A stretch of DNA of 64,000 nucleotides from the NCBI RefSeq assembly GCF_900090195.1, contig NZ_LT607803.1, positions 6,846,229 to 6,910,228 on the forward strand. Reading direction: 5' to 3'. This DNA comes from Variovorax sp. HW608. GTDB taxonomy: Bacteria; Pseudomonadota; Gammaproteobacteria; Burkholderiales; Burkholderiaceae_C. Position 1 is the stretch's first letter, and every line of letters begins with the position of its first letter. A model generated the notes under the pieces. That model did not search any database and was not told where the DNA came from. It saw only the letters and a list, made by a program, of their open reading frames with translations. Position numbers and translations under genes: made by a program. Shown piece by piece: positions 53,478 through 62,784 of the stretch.

Positions 53478-55442
53478 TCAGCCGTTGATCGCGAGGATCG
53501 CGTCGAAGATGGTCGACGCGGTCTGGATCACCTTCGCGTTGGCCTGGTACATCTGCTGGTACATCAGCAGGTTGGCGGTCTCCTCGTCCTGGTTGACGCC
53601 GGAGATGGATTGCTGCGCCGCCTTGATCTGGCTGGTGACGCTGTCCTGCGTGGTGCTGGCGGTGCTGATCTCCATCGACTTGTTGCCCACCTCGCTCACG
53701 AGCTGCGAATAGGCGCCGTTGAAGGTGGCGGTGCCGTTGCCGACGAGCGACTGGCGCTGCAACGCGCCCATCAGCAGGGCATTGCTGCCGTCCGACACGC
53801 CCGCGCTGTTCTTGTCGATGGTGAAGGTGTCGCCCTGCGCCGGTGCGCCGCTCATGGTGACGGTGATGCCGTCGAAGCTGATGCTCGCGCTCGCGGTGTA
53901 CGGCACCGGGGTGCCGGCGGCATAGGTGGTGGACGTGCCGTTCGCGAGCTTCACGGTCACCGCCGAAGTCGCCGGGAAGCCCGAGAGTTCGTTCGTGGCG
54001 GCGTTAAAGCTCAGCGTAACGTTGGCGGCCAGCGGCGATGCGAGGTAGTTGGCATCGATGGTCGCGGTGGTGATGGCGCCCGTGCCCTGGTTGCCCGCGG
54101 TGGTGCCGGTGATGACCGGCGATGCGGCGGCGACATTGGCCGGGTCCTTGACGAGCACGTCCATGTCGCGCGCACCGTAGCGCGTCGGCTGCACGAGGAA
54201 GGTGTCGCCGTCCTGCGCGGTGCCGCTGGCGGCCGAGAGGCTCACGCCGTCGAAGGTGATGGGGAAGCTGGTGTAGGTGCCGACGCTCTGGTTGTCGGCG
54301 CTGCGGGTGACGACGTAGTTCAGCGTGCCCGACACATCCTTGACCTGCACCGAATAGTCGCTGGTGGTGAGCTGGCCGGCGTTGGTGACGGTGCCGGTCA
54401 GCACGAGGTTGCCGCTGTTCTTCGCGTTCGAGAAGACGCCGGGCGCGGCGCTGGTGAAGAAGTCCTGGCCGAGCGCGCCGTTGAGGTCGACGCCGAGGTT
54501 CTGCTGGTCGTTGACCGCACCCGCGAGCGCCATCGACAGGCGGCCGATCGCGTTCTGCGTGGGGATGAGCGACTCGTTGCGGAAGCCCAGCACGCCGCCG
54601 AGCGAGCCGCCGGTGATGGAAGAGTCGTTCAGCTCCTGCACGTTGCCGGCGATGCCGACGAGCGCGAGCGCCTTGCGCGTGGGGTCGGCGGACGAATTCA
54701 CCGCCTTCATCGTCGCGGCCTGGTCGCCGACGATCAGCGACTGGCCGGAGCCGATGAAGACGTTGTACTTGCCGTTGTCCTGCTGCAGCACCTTCACGTC
54801 GACGATCTGGCTCAGGTCGCTGACGAGCTGGTCGCGCTGGTCGAGCAGGTCGTTCGGCGGCTGGCCGCCGGCGACGGCGGTCATCATGCTGATCTGCTGG
54901 TTGAGGCTCGCGATCTTGCTGGAATAGGTATTGATCTGGTCGACGCTGCCGACGATCTGGTCGTTGACCGAGGAGTTCATGTCGGACAGGTACTGGTCCG
55001 TCGAGCGGAACTTGTTCGCCAGCGACTGCGCCGAGCTGATGAGCTGCTGGCGCGCGGCCGAATCGGCCGGCGTGTTGGCCACGCCCTGCACTGCGGTGAA
55101 GAAGCTCTGCATCAGCGGGCTGAGGCCGGCGGTCTTGTCGGCGAGCAGCGAGTCGATGCGGTCGATCTGCGTGCCGTAGGCGCTGAGCGCGGCCGAGGTG
55201 GATTGCGCCGATGCGAGTTGCGCGGTGAGGTAGCGGTCGTAGCTGCGCGTGACCGTGGTGACGCCCGCGCCGCTGCCGATGTAGCCCGAGCCCGTGGCCA
55301 CCGCGCCGTTGGTCGCGACTTCGGCGACCTGGCGGCTGTAGCCCGCGGTGTAGACGTTGGCGGTGTTGTGGGCCGTGGTCATCAACGCGGTGCGCGCCAC
55401 GCTGAGACCGCTCAGACCCGTGTAAAACAAGCTTCCTGACAT
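53478..55442 (-). CDS. flgK: flagellar hook-associated protein FlgK (HAP1)
   Basis: FlgK (654 residues) is the first hook-filament junction protein. The start is the ATG at 55442 (MSGSLFYTGLSGLSVARTAL), where the basal-body rod-type N-terminal motif begins; the longer ORF upstream contains the promoter. A TAGYSRQVAEVATNGAVATG block and a flagellar C-terminal helix (VNQDEETANLLMYQQMYQAN) complete it. A sigma-28 promoter lies 65 bases upstream, so flgK-flgL can be transcribed as a separate late unit. Confidence 0.96.
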   Translation of the reverse strand: MSGSLFYTGLSGLSVARTALMTTAHNTANVYTAGYSRQVAEVATNGAVATGSGYIGSGAGVTTVTRSYDRYLTAQLASAQSTSAALSAYGTQIDRIDSLLADKTAGLSPLMQSFFTAVQGVANTPADSAARQQLISSAQSLANKFRSTDQYLSDMNSSVNDQIVGSVDQINTYSSKIASLNQQISMMTAVAGGQPPNDLLDQRDQLVSDLSQIVDVKVLQQDNGKYNVFIGSGQSLIVGDQAATMKAVNSSADPTRKALALVGIAGNVQELNDSSITGGSLGGVLGFRNESLIPTQNAIGRLSMALAGAVNDQQNLGVDLNGALGQDFFTSAAPGVFSNAKNSGNLVLTGTVTNAGQLTTSDYSVQVKDVSGTLNYVVTRSADNQSVGTYTSFPITFDGVSLSAASGTAQDGDTFLVQPTRYGARDMDVLVKDPANVAAASPVITGTTAGNQGTGAITTATIDANYLASPLAANVTLSFNAATNELSGFPATSAVTVKLANGTSTTYAAGTPVPYTASASISFDGITVTMSGAPAQGDTFTIDKNSAGVSDGSNALLMGALQRQSLVGNGTATFNGAYSQLVSEVGNKSMEISTASTTQDSVTSQIKAAQQSISGVNQDEETANLLMYQQMYQANAKVIQTASTIFDAILAING

Positions 55443-55479
55443 GTTCTCTTGACCTGTGTGGTGAGTATTCGGCGGGGGT

Positions 55480-55496
55480 GGCATCGCTGCGATGCC
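55480..55496 (-). other. hairpin at the 5' end of the flgKL leader
   Basis: GGCATC-N5-GATGCC forms a six-base stem with a five-base loop about 5 bases after the expected sigma-28 start. A 5' hairpin of this kind could protect the message from decay. A similar short hairpin follows the promoter of the MCP operon (62719-62736). Confidence 0.4.
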
Positions 55497-55506
55497 TTCC
55501 CCGTCT

Positions 55507-55533
55507 ATATCGGCAGCCCGGCGCGGATGTTGA
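55507..55533 (-). promoter_or_regulatory. sigma-28 promoter of flgK-flgL
   Basis: The minus strand shows TCAA (55533-55530), exactly 15 bases, then GCCGATAT (55514-55507), against the consensus TAAA-N15-GCCGATAA. It lies between the stop of an MCP gene and flgK, with the expected start near 55500 and a leader of about 58 bases. Confidence 0.85.
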
Positions 55534-55557
55534 AGACCTGCGGCGCCGGCGCGCGGG

Positions 55558-57270
55558 TCAGAATTCGGTCCAGTCGCCCGAGGGTTCGGTGCGTGCAACA
55601 GCCTGCGGCCGCGCTGCGGCGGACGCCGGCTTCGCGGTGGGCGCGGACTTGGCCGCGCGCGGGGATGCGGCGGGCGCGCTCTTCGCTTGGGCCTGCGCGA
55701 TCGCGTGCACGGCCTCGCTGTCGCTGCCGAGGCGGAAGATGCTCACGGACTTGACGAGGCTCGCGGCCTGCTCCTGCAGCGAGCCTGCGGCGGCGGCGGC
55801 TTCCTCGACCAGCGCGGCGTTCTGCTGCGTGACCTGGTCCATCTGCGTGATCGCCTGGTTGACCTGCTCGATGCCCGAGGTCTGCTCCTGGCTCGCCGCG
55901 GTGATCTCGCTCATGATGTCGGTCACGCGCTTCACGCTGCCCACGATCTCGTCCATCGTGCGGCCGGCTTCGGCGACCTGCCTGCTGCCCTCCTCGACCT
56001 TCTCGACCGAGTCGCCGATCAGGGTCTTGATTTCCTTCGCTGCGGCTGCCGAGCGCTGCGCGAGGTTGCGCACTTCGGAAGCCACGACCGCGAAACCACG
56101 GCCTTGTTCACCGGCGCGAGCGGCTTCAACAGCCGCGTTCAGCGCGAGGATGTTGGTCTGGAAGGCGATGCCGTCGATGACGCCGATGATGTCCACGATC
56201 TTGCGCGAGGACGCATTGATCGAGCCCATCGTGTCCACGACCTGATTCACCACGCCGCCGCCGCGCACCGCCACTTCCGAGGCCGACACCGCGAGCTGGT
56301 TCGCCTGGCGCGCGTTGTCCGCATTCTGCTTCACGGTGCTGGTGAGTTCTTCCATCGAGGCAGCGGTCTCTTCGAGCGAACTGGCCTGCTCCTCGGTGCG
56401 CGACGACAGGTCCTGGTTGCCGCTCGCGATCTGGCTCGATGCGGTCGCGATCGTGTCCGTGCCGGTGCGCACTTCGCCGACGATCCTCACGAGGCTGTCG
56501 TTCATCTGCTTCAGCGCGGCGAGCAGCATGCCGGTCTCGTCCGTGGTCTGTGCATCGATGCGGCTGGTGAGATCACCGGCGGCGACCGACTGGGCCACCT
56601 TCACCGCCTCCGAGAGGGGCCCGGCGACGGCGCGGGCGATGGTGAACGCGAGCACGAGTCCGACCACGATGCTGCCCACCAAGAGGCCGAGGACCCACAC
56701 CCGCGCGCTGGCGTAGACCGCCGCGGCGGTGTCGTTGGCCTTGGCGGCGCCGGCGATTTTCACCGCGGCCAGCTTGTCGATCATCTCGTCGAGCTCGCGG
56801 TTGATCTTCAGCGATTCACCGCGGATCATGGCCGTCGCGTCGTCCTTCTTCTGTGCGCGCGAGAGCGCAACGACCTTTCCATGCTCCGTGGCGTACTGGG
56901 CCAGGGCCTTCTTGTAGGCCGGGTAGATTTCGCGCTCCTCGGGCTCCGAGATCAGCTTCTCGTACTCGCCAAGGTTCTTCTGCAGCTCGTTCCAGCTGTT
57001 GCCCATCGCCTTCTCGTACTCGGACATCTCGGTCAGCGTGTCCGAGAGGATGTGCTGCAGCTCGGTCGAGCGATATCGCGCCATGAGGCCCTTGACTTCG
57101 AGCAGGGTGCGGGTGGCCGGCATCCAGTTGGTCGTGATCTCGGTCGACATGGCGTTGACCTTCGAGAGCTGCACGATCGAGAACACGCCGACGACGACGG
57201 TCAACGCAAGGACCGCGATGAAGGACACGAGCAGCTTAGGTGCGATCCGGAGATTGGCGAATGCTTTCAT
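55558..57270 (-). CDS. methyl-accepting chemotaxis protein with C-terminal CheR-tether pentapeptide
   Basis: The 570-residue receptor has a first membrane helix ([20 protein letters not shown]), a periplasmic four-helix-bundle-type sensor (about 40-190), a second helix ([19 protein letters not shown]), a HAMP domain and the long signalling hairpin ([20 protein letters not shown]). A flexible Ala/Pro/Lys linker ends in the pentapeptide DWTEF, which fits the x-W-x-x-F CheR-binding pattern. It lies 16 bases after another MCP and is the last gene of the MCP-aer-cheW-MCP-MCP run. The ligand is unknown. Confidence 0.95.
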   Translation of the reverse strand: MKAFANLRIAPKLLVSFIAVLALTVVVGVFSIVQLSKVNAMSTEITTNWMPATRTLLEVKGLMARYRSTELQHILSDTLTEMSEYEKAMGNSWNELQKNLGEYEKLISEPEEREIYPAYKKALAQYATEHGKVVALSRAQKKDDATAMIRGESLKINRELDEMIDKLAAVKIAGAAKANDTAAAVYASARVWVLGLLVGSIVVGLVLAFTIARAVAGPLSEAVKVAQSVAAGDLTSRIDAQTTDETGMLLAALKQMNDSLVRIVGEVRTGTDTIATASSQIASGNQDLSSRTEEQASSLEETAASMEELTSTVKQNADNARQANQLAVSASEVAVRGGGVVNQVVDTMGSINASSRKIVDIIGVIDGIAFQTNILALNAAVEAARAGEQGRGFAVVASEVRNLAQRSAAAAKEIKTLIGDSVEKVEEGSRQVAEAGRTMDEIVGSVKRVTDIMSEITAASQEQTSGIEQVNQAITQMDQVTQQNAALVEEAAAAAGSLQEQAASLVKSVSIFRLGSDSEAVHAIAQAQAKSAPAASPRAAKSAPTAKPASAAARPQAVARTEPSGDWTEF

Positions 57271-57286
57271 GATTCTTCTTTCTGGT

Positions 57287-58993
57287 TCAGAACTCGGTCC
57301 AGTCGCCCGAGGCGGCGCCGGACGTGGCGAGCCGGGGTTCGGTCTTCACTGCCTTGCCGCGCACGGCGGGCGCCGGCCTGGCGCGGCCCTTCGGTGCGGC
57401 GGGCGGCGCGCGCTTCGCCGCGGGCGCTGCCTTGACTTGCGCATGCGCGTCCAGACGGAACACGCTGACGGCCTGAACGAGGCTGGTCGCCTGGTCCTGC
57501 AGCGAGCCCGCTGCGGCGGCGGCCTCCTCGACCAGCGCCGCGTTCTGCTGCGTGACCTGGTCCATCTGGGCGATGGCCTGGTTGACCTGTTCGATGCCCG
57601 AGGTCTGCTCCTGGCTCGCCGCGGTGATCTCACCCATGATGTCGGTCACGCGCTTCACGCTGCCCACGATCTCGTCCATCGTGCGGCCCGCTTCGGCGAC
57701 CTGCCTGCTGCCCTCCTCCACCTTGCCCACCGAGTCGTCGATCAGGCCCTTGATCTCCTTCGCTGCGGCTGCCGAACGCTGCGCGAGGTTGCGCACTTCG
57801 GCCGCGACCACCGCGAAGCCCTTGCCCTGCTCGCCCGCGCGCGCCGCCTCCACCGCAGCATTCAGTGCCAGGATGTTGGTCTGGAAGGCGATGCCGTCGA
57901 TGACGCCGATGATGTCCACGATCTTGCGCGACGAGGCGTTGATCGAGCCCATCGTGTCAACCACCTGCGAAACGACGCTGCCGCCGCGCACCGCCACTTC
58001 CGACGCCGACACCGCGAGCTGGTTCGCCTGCCGCGCGTTGTCCGCGTTCTGCTTGACGGTGCTGGTGAGTTCTTCCATCGAGGCGGCGGTCTCTTCCAGA
58101 GAACTCGCCTGTTCCTCGGTGCGCGACGACAGGTCCTGATTGCCCGAGGCGATCTGGGTCGACGCCGTCGCGATCGTGTCCGTGCCGGTGCGCACTTCGC
58201 CGACCACGCGCGCAAGGCTCTCGTTCATCTCCTTGAGCGCGCGCATCAACTGCCCGGTCTCGTCCTTCGATTGCACCTCGATGCGCGAGCTCAGGTCGCC
58301 GGCCGCCACGGTCTCGGCCAGCTTCACCGCCTCGCCCAACGGCTTGACGATGCTGCGCGAGATCAGCACCGCGAAGCCGCCGCCGAACACCATCGTCAGC
58401 ACGAAGAACGCCACGCGCAGCGTGAACGCGCGAGCGTTCGCGGCGTCGATCGCCTGGCTCATGTCGTTGATGGCCTTGCGCTCCATCGAGAGCAGGTCCA
58501 GCACGCCGGTCTCATAGGCCTTGGCGGCGGGCTGGAACTGCTCCTTGAACGCGCGCTCGGTTTCCGCCGAGTCGCCGGACGCCTTGGCCTTGCTCACCAC
58601 CTCCTTGGCCGCCTGGTACTTGGCGCGCCGCTCCATGATCGACTTGAACATCGACTTCTCGTCGTCGGTCACCAGCAGCGCCTCGACCTTCGAGTTGATC
58701 TCGGTGCCCCTTTTCACGCTGTCGGAGATCACGTCGGCGAAGGTGACCGGCAAGGTCTCGTCGGTGGTCTTCGCGATCATCGAGGTCCGCGCGATGGCCG
58801 AGTAGGTCAGCACGTACCAATCGGAAATGAGCCGCTCCTTGGCCAGGGGGCTTTCCATCATCTGCCGGGTGGCCTCGGCGGTGCTTCTGGCCGAGACCAG
58901 CGCGAACACGCTCGAGACGATCGTCAGGGCCAGCACGATGCCGAAGCCGATGGCCAGGCGGGTGCCGATGCGTACGTTGGACAGGAATTTCAT
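57287..58993 (-). CDS. methyl-accepting chemotaxis protein with C-terminal CheR-tether pentapeptide
   Basis: The 568-residue receptor has membrane helices near residues 10-30 ([20 protein letters not shown]) and 190-215 ([20 protein letters not shown]), a four-helix-bundle-type sensor between, HAMP, and a signalling domain nearly identical to the neighbouring receptor. It ends in DWTEF like the gene at 55558, preceded by a basic Pro-rich linker. The sensor differs strongly from its neighbour, so a different ligand is likely. It starts 31 bases after the cheW stop. Confidence 0.95.
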   Translation of the reverse strand: MKFLSNVRIGTRLAIGFGIVLALTIVSSVFALVSARSTAEATRQMMESPLAKERLISDWYVLTYSAIARTSMIAKTTDETLPVTFADVISDSVKRGTEINSKVEALLVTDDEKSMFKSIMERRAKYQAAKEVVSKAKASGDSAETERAFKEQFQPAAKAYETGVLDLLSMERKAINDMSQAIDAANARAFTLRVAFFVLTMVFGGGFAVLISRSIVKPLGEAVKLAETVAAGDLSSRIEVQSKDETGQLMRALKEMNESLARVVGEVRTGTDTIATASTQIASGNQDLSSRTEEQASSLEETAASMEELTSTVKQNADNARQANQLAVSASEVAVRGGSVVSQVVDTMGSINASSRKIVDIIGVIDGIAFQTNILALNAAVEAARAGEQGKGFAVVAAEVRNLAQRSAAAAKEIKGLIDDSVGKVEEGSRQVAEAGRTMDEIVGSVKRVTDIMGEITAASQEQTSGIEQVNQAIAQMDQVTQQNAALVEEAAAAAGSLQDQATSLVQAVSVFRLDAHAQVKAAPAAKRAPPAAPKGRARPAPAVRGKAVKTEPRLATSGAASGDWTEF

Positions 58994-59024
58994 GATCAGG
59001 CGATGAAAGTTGGTGCCGTCCGGC

Positions 59025-59507
59025 TCAGGCCGCCGCGGCTTCGACCAGGCCCATCTCCTCGCTGGACATCAGCCGGTCGATGTCCACCAGGATCAGCATC
59101 CGCTCGTCCAGCGTGCCCAGCCCGATCAGGTAGTCGGTGTCCAGCACCGAGCCCATCGCCGGCGCCGGCTTGATCTGCTCGTGGGTCAGCGTGATCACGT
59201 CCGACACGCTGTCCACCACCATGCCCACCACACGCCCGCCGATGTTCAGCACGATCACCACCGTGAACTGGTCGTAGCTCGGCGCTCCGATCCCGAAGCG
59301 GATGCGCATGTCGATGATCGGCACGATGATCCCGCGCAGGTTCACCACCCCCTTGATGAATTCGGGTGCGTTCGCGATGCGCGTCACCGCGTCGTAGCCG
59401 CGCAGCTCCTGCACCTTCTGGATGTCGATGCCGTATTCCTCGTCGCCGAGGGTGAACGAAAGGAATTCCAGCGGCTTTTCTGCCTTCGATGGTTCTGTAG
59501 TCTTCAT
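59025..59507 (-). CDS. cheW: chemotaxis coupling protein CheW
   Basis: CheW (160 residues) links receptors to CheA. The second of two close ATGs (59507) is chosen because an AAGGA site lies seven bases upstream; the first ATG directly abuts that site. The fold is clear ([58 protein letters not shown]). It is the only cheW in the window and lies in the receptor operon, not beside cheA. Confidence 0.96.
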   Translation of the reverse strand: MKTTEPSKAEKPLEFLSFTLGDEEYGIDIQKVQELRGYDAVTRIANAPEFIKGVVNLRGIIVPIIDMRIRFGIGAPSYDQFTVVIVLNIGGRVVGMVVDSVSDVITLTHEQIKPAPAMGSVLDTDYLIGLGTLDERMLILVDIDRLMSSEEMGLVEAAAA

Positions 59508-59533
59508 CTGCATTTCCTTGACTTCCACTTGAA

Positions 59534-61129
59534 CTAGTTGCGCTCCAGCTTGAACACGCTGACGGCGTCGACGAGGCCGCCGGCCTGCTCCTGCAGCGCC
59601 TGCGCAGCGGCCGAGGCCTGCTCCACGAGCGCGACGTTCTGCTGGGTGACATGGTCCATCTCGGTGATGGCCTGGTTGATCTGCTCGATGCCCGCGGTCT
59701 GCTCCTGGCTCGCGGTCGTGATCTCGCCCATGATGTCGGTCACGCGCTTCACGCTGCCGACGATTTTCTGCATGGTCTTGCCGGCCTCGCCGACCAGCGC
59801 GGTGCCCGCGCCGACCTTGCCGACCGAGTCGTCGATCAGGCCCTTGATCTCCTTGGCCGCGGTGGCCGATCGCTGCGCGAGCCCGCGCACCTCGGCGGCG
59901 ACGACCGCGAAGCCCTTGCCCTGCTCGCCGGCACGCGCCGCCTCCACTGCGGCGTTGAGCGCGAGGATGTTGGTCTGGAAGGCGATGCCGTCGATCACGC
60001 CGATGATGTCGGCGATCTTTCGCGACGAGGTATCGATGGCGGCCATGGTCTCCACCACTTGCGACACCACGCTGCCGCCCCTCACGGCCACGTCCGACGC
60101 CATCGCTGCGAGCTGGTTGGCCTGGCACGCGTTGTCGGCGTTCTGCTTCACGGTGCTGGTGAGCTGCTCCATCGACGCGGCGGTCTCTTCGAGCGAACTC
60201 GCCTGCTGCTCGGTGCGCGCGGACAGATCCTGGTTGCCGGAGGCGATCTGGCCGGAGGTGCTCATCACCCCCGACACGTTGGCGCCGACGTCGGCGACGA
60301 TCGCGCAGAGGTTGGCGCTCATCTGGTTGAGCGCGCGCAGCAGGTCCCGGGTCTCGTCCTCCGGACGGATCTCGAACTTGAGCAGCGCACCGCCCGCGAT
60401 GGCCCGCGCCACGTCCAGCGCCTGATCCAGCGAGCGGAACACCGTGCGACCCAGGAACCGCCCGAGCCCGGCCCACGCGAGCGTCGCGCCGACGCTGGCC
60501 ACCACGATCAGGTGGGGCAGCCAGCTCTGCGCGCCCGCCTTGGCGACGAGCGCCGAAGCCTCGACCCAAGCCGCGGCGCCCAAGCCGAGCGAGAGCAAGG
60601 CCGCGATGCCCGTCACCGCGAAGACGCGGCGGCGCACGGGGATGCGGCGCAGGCGGCCGACCGGATCGGACCAGCCCTCTGCGACGGCTTCGCCCTGCCA
60701 GATCCGGAGGTCCCCGGCCTTTCCTTCACGGATCCTGCGATAGACCTGTTCGGCCGCGATCACGTCCGCGCGCTCAGCCCGGCTGCGCACCGACATGTAG
60801 CCCACCGTCGCGTTGTTGCGGCGGATCGGCGTGACGTTCGCCTGCACCCAGTAGAAGTCGCCGTTCTTGCGGCGGTTCTTCACGAGCCCGGTCCATGGCA
60901 GGCCCCGGCCCAGCGTGTCCCACATGTCGGCAAAGGCCTCGGGCGGCATGTCCGGGTGGCGCACGATGTTGTGCGCCTTGCCCATGAGTTCTTCGACCGC
61001 GTAGCCGCTGACCTCGACGAAGGTCGGATTGACGTAGCTGATCCGTCCCTTGAGATCGGTGCGCGAGACCAGCACCGCGTCCTGCGGCAGCGGATATTCG
61101 CTCTGGGTGACGGGAAGATTGACGCGCAT
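59534..61129 (-). CDS. aer: Aer-like energy/redox taxis receptor (PAS-HAMP-MCP)
   Basis: The 531-residue receptor lacks a periplasmic sensor. An N-terminal PAS domain (residues about 20-120) closely follows Escherichia coli Aer, including [18 protein letters not shown] and [17 protein letters not shown], the region that binds FAD and senses redox state. Two membrane segments ([20 protein letters not shown] and [18 protein letters not shown]) follow, then a HAMP-like linker and the signalling domain. The signalling domain carries local changes from its neighbours ([15 protein letters not shown]). It ends without a CheR-tether pentapeptide. It follows an MCP by 6 bases. Confidence 0.94.
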   Translation of the reverse strand: MRVNLPVTQSEYPLPQDAVLVSRTDLKGRISYVNPTFVEVSGYAVEELMGKAHNIVRHPDMPPEAFADMWDTLGRGLPWTGLVKNRRKNGDFYWVQANVTPIRRNNATVGYMSVRSRAERADVIAAEQVYRRIREGKAGDLRIWQGEAVAEGWSDPVGRLRRIPVRRRVFAVTGIAALLSLGLGAAAWVEASALVAKAGAQSWLPHLIVVASVGATLAWAGLGRFLGRTVFRSLDQALDVARAIAGGALLKFEIRPEDETRDLLRALNQMSANLCAIVADVGANVSGVMSTSGQIASGNQDLSARTEQQASSLEETAASMEQLTSTVKQNADNACQANQLAAMASDVAVRGGSVVSQVVETMAAIDTSSRKIADIIGVIDGIAFQTNILALNAAVEAARAGEQGKGFAVVAAEVRGLAQRSATAAKEIKGLIDDSVGKVGAGTALVGEAGKTMQKIVGSVKRVTDIMGEITTASQEQTAGIEQINQAITEMDHVTQQNVALVEQASAAAQALQEQAGGLVDAVSVFKLERN

Positions 61130-61135
61130 GTCGGC

Positions 61136-62686
61136 TCAGCGGCTTTCGAAGCGGAACACGCTCACCGCGCCCGAGAGGCTGCCGGCCTGCTCCTGAAGCG
61201 AGGCGGCGGCGGCAGCGGCCTCCTCGACCAGCGCGGCGTTCTGCTGCGTGACCTGGTCCATCTGCGTGATCGCCTGGTTGATCTGCTCGATGCCCGAGGT
61301 CTGTTCCTGGCTCGCCGCGGTGATCTCGCCCATGATGTCGGTCACGCGCTTCACGCTTTCCACGATCTCCTGCATGGTGCGGCCGGCTTCGGTGACCTGC
61401 CTGCTGCCCTCCTCGACCTTGCCCACCGAGTCGCCGATGAGCGTCTTGATTTCCTTCGCCGCGGCTGCCGAGCGCTGCGCGAGGTTGCGCACTTCGGAAG
61501 CGACCACCGCGAAACCGCGCCCTTGTTCGCCCGCGCGCGCTGCTTCGACCGCCGCGTTCAGCGCCAGGATGTTGGTCTGGAACGCGATGCCGTCGATGAC
61601 GCCGATGATGTCCACGATCTTGCGCGACGAGGCATTGATCGAGCCCATGGTGTCCACGACCTGGTTCACCACGCCGCCGCCGCGCACCGCCACTTCCGAG
61701 GCCGACACCGCGAGCTGGTTGGCCTGGCGCGCGTTGTCCGCGTTCTGCTTCACGGTGCTGGTGAGCTCTTCCATCGAGGCAGCGGTCTCTTCGAGCGAAC
61801 TGGCCTGCTCCTCGGTGCGCGACGACAGGTCCTGGTTGCCGCTCGCGATCTGGCTCGACGCGGTCGCGATCGTGTCCGTGCCGGTACGCACTTCGCCGAC
61901 CACGCGCGCCAGGCTCTCGTTCATCTCCTTGAGCGCCTGCAGCAACTGGCCCGTCTCGTCGCGGCTCTGCACCTCGATGCGGCTGCCCAGGTTGCCGGCC
62001 GCCACGGTCTGCGCCACCGACACCGCCTGCCCCAGCGGACGGACGATGCCCGCCGTCAGACGCCACGCCGCGAACGCACCCAGCGCGAGCGCCGCGAGCG
62101 ACAGCGCGATCAGCACATTGCGGCCACCCACATGGTCCGCCTCGATGCCGGCAGCGATACCGTCGATCTGCGCACGCTCGTAGTCGGCAAGCGCGCCCAC
62201 CGACTTCTCGTACTTCGCAAGGCCTGCGGAGAACGGCCCCTCGACCAGCTTGTTCGCGCCCTCGATGTCGTTGTCGGCCTTGAGCTTGTTCATCACGCCC
62301 AGCATCTCGAGCACGCTGCGGCGCGCCTCGGCCACCTCGCCGTAGAGCTTCTTCTCCTCCGGCGTGACCATGGTCGCTTCGATCTTCTTCTGCAGCGGAT
62401 TGATGATGGCCTGAGCCGCGGCGAGGTCCTTCTTGAAGTAGGCCTCGGTGGCCGGGTCGGTCGCCTTCACGATCGCGAAGGTGCGCACGATGCTCGCGGC
62501 GAGGTTCTTGGCCCACTCGGCCACCATGCGCTCCTTGGCCAGCGGGCCGGCGACCATTTGCTCGGTCGCGCTGCCCACGTTGGACAACCGATGCATGCCG
62601 GTGGCGGCAATCAGCGCCATCAGGACCAGCATGGCGCCGAAGCCGATGGCCAGGCGCCTACCGATCTTCAGATCCTTCAATCTCAT
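61136..62686 (-). CDS. methyl-accepting chemotaxis protein (first gene of the receptor operon)
   Basis: The 516-residue receptor has membrane helices near residues 10-30 ([20 protein letters not shown]) and 190-210 ([18 protein letters not shown]), a four-helix-bundle-type sensor between them, HAMP and a signalling domain almost identical to the neighbouring receptors. It ends FRFESR with no pentapeptide. A clear sigma-28 promoter lies about 65 bases upstream and should drive this gene with aer, cheW and the two following MCP genes. Confidence 0.95.
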   Translation of the reverse strand: MRLKDLKIGRRLAIGFGAMLVLMALIAATGMHRLSNVGSATEQMVAGPLAKERMVAEWAKNLAASIVRTFAIVKATDPATEAYFKKDLAAAQAIINPLQKKIEATMVTPEEKKLYGEVAEARRSVLEMLGVMNKLKADNDIEGANKLVEGPFSAGLAKYEKSVGALADYERAQIDGIAAGIEADHVGGRNVLIALSLAALALGAFAAWRLTAGIVRPLGQAVSVAQTVAAGNLGSRIEVQSRDETGQLLQALKEMNESLARVVGEVRTGTDTIATASSQIASGNQDLSSRTEEQASSLEETAASMEELTSTVKQNADNARQANQLAVSASEVAVRGGGVVNQVVDTMGSINASSRKIVDIIGVIDGIAFQTNILALNAAVEAARAGEQGRGFAVVASEVRNLAQRSAAAAKEIKTLIGDSVGKVEEGSRQVTEAGRTMQEIVESVKRVTDIMGEITAASQEQTSGIEQINQAITQMDQVTQQNAALVEEAAAAAASLQEQAGSLSGAVSVFRFESR

Positions 62687-62718
62687 CGCAATTCCTTCAA
62701 TGGTTCGAACTGTCGGGA

Positions 62719-62736
62719 CTGGCGGTCGGCCACCAG
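62719..62736 (-). other. short hairpin in the MCP operon leader
   Basis: CTGGTGG and CCGCCAG can pair (one G-U) around a four-base loop, about 7 bases after the expected transcription start. It parallels the hairpin in the flgKL leader. Confidence 0.35.
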
Positions 62737-62749
62737 CGCAATCGTCTTC

Positions 62750-62776
62750 TTATCGGCAGGACGCGAGCAAAGTTGA
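62750..62776 (-). promoter_or_regulatory. sigma-28 promoter of the MCP-aer-cheW operon
   Basis: The minus strand shows TCAA (62776-62773), exactly 15 bases and a perfect GCCGATAA -10 element (62757-62750). The expected start is near 62743, giving a leader of about 57 bases. The -35 lies eight bases after the stop of the upstream MCP gene. Confidence 0.9.
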
Positions 62777-62784
62777 AGGGGCGA

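Noticed and set aside
53466..55439. A 657-codon plus-strand open frame opposite flgK
   Set aside because: Composition is typical of an antisense frame and it covers exactly the flgK gene, whose product is clearly recognisable.
59651..62776. A 1041-codon plus-strand open frame opposite the aer and MCP genes
   Set aside because: It repeats the antisense pattern of each signalling domain (for example repeated [15 protein letters not shown]) and so is a shadow of the conserved MCP sequence, not a repeat protein.
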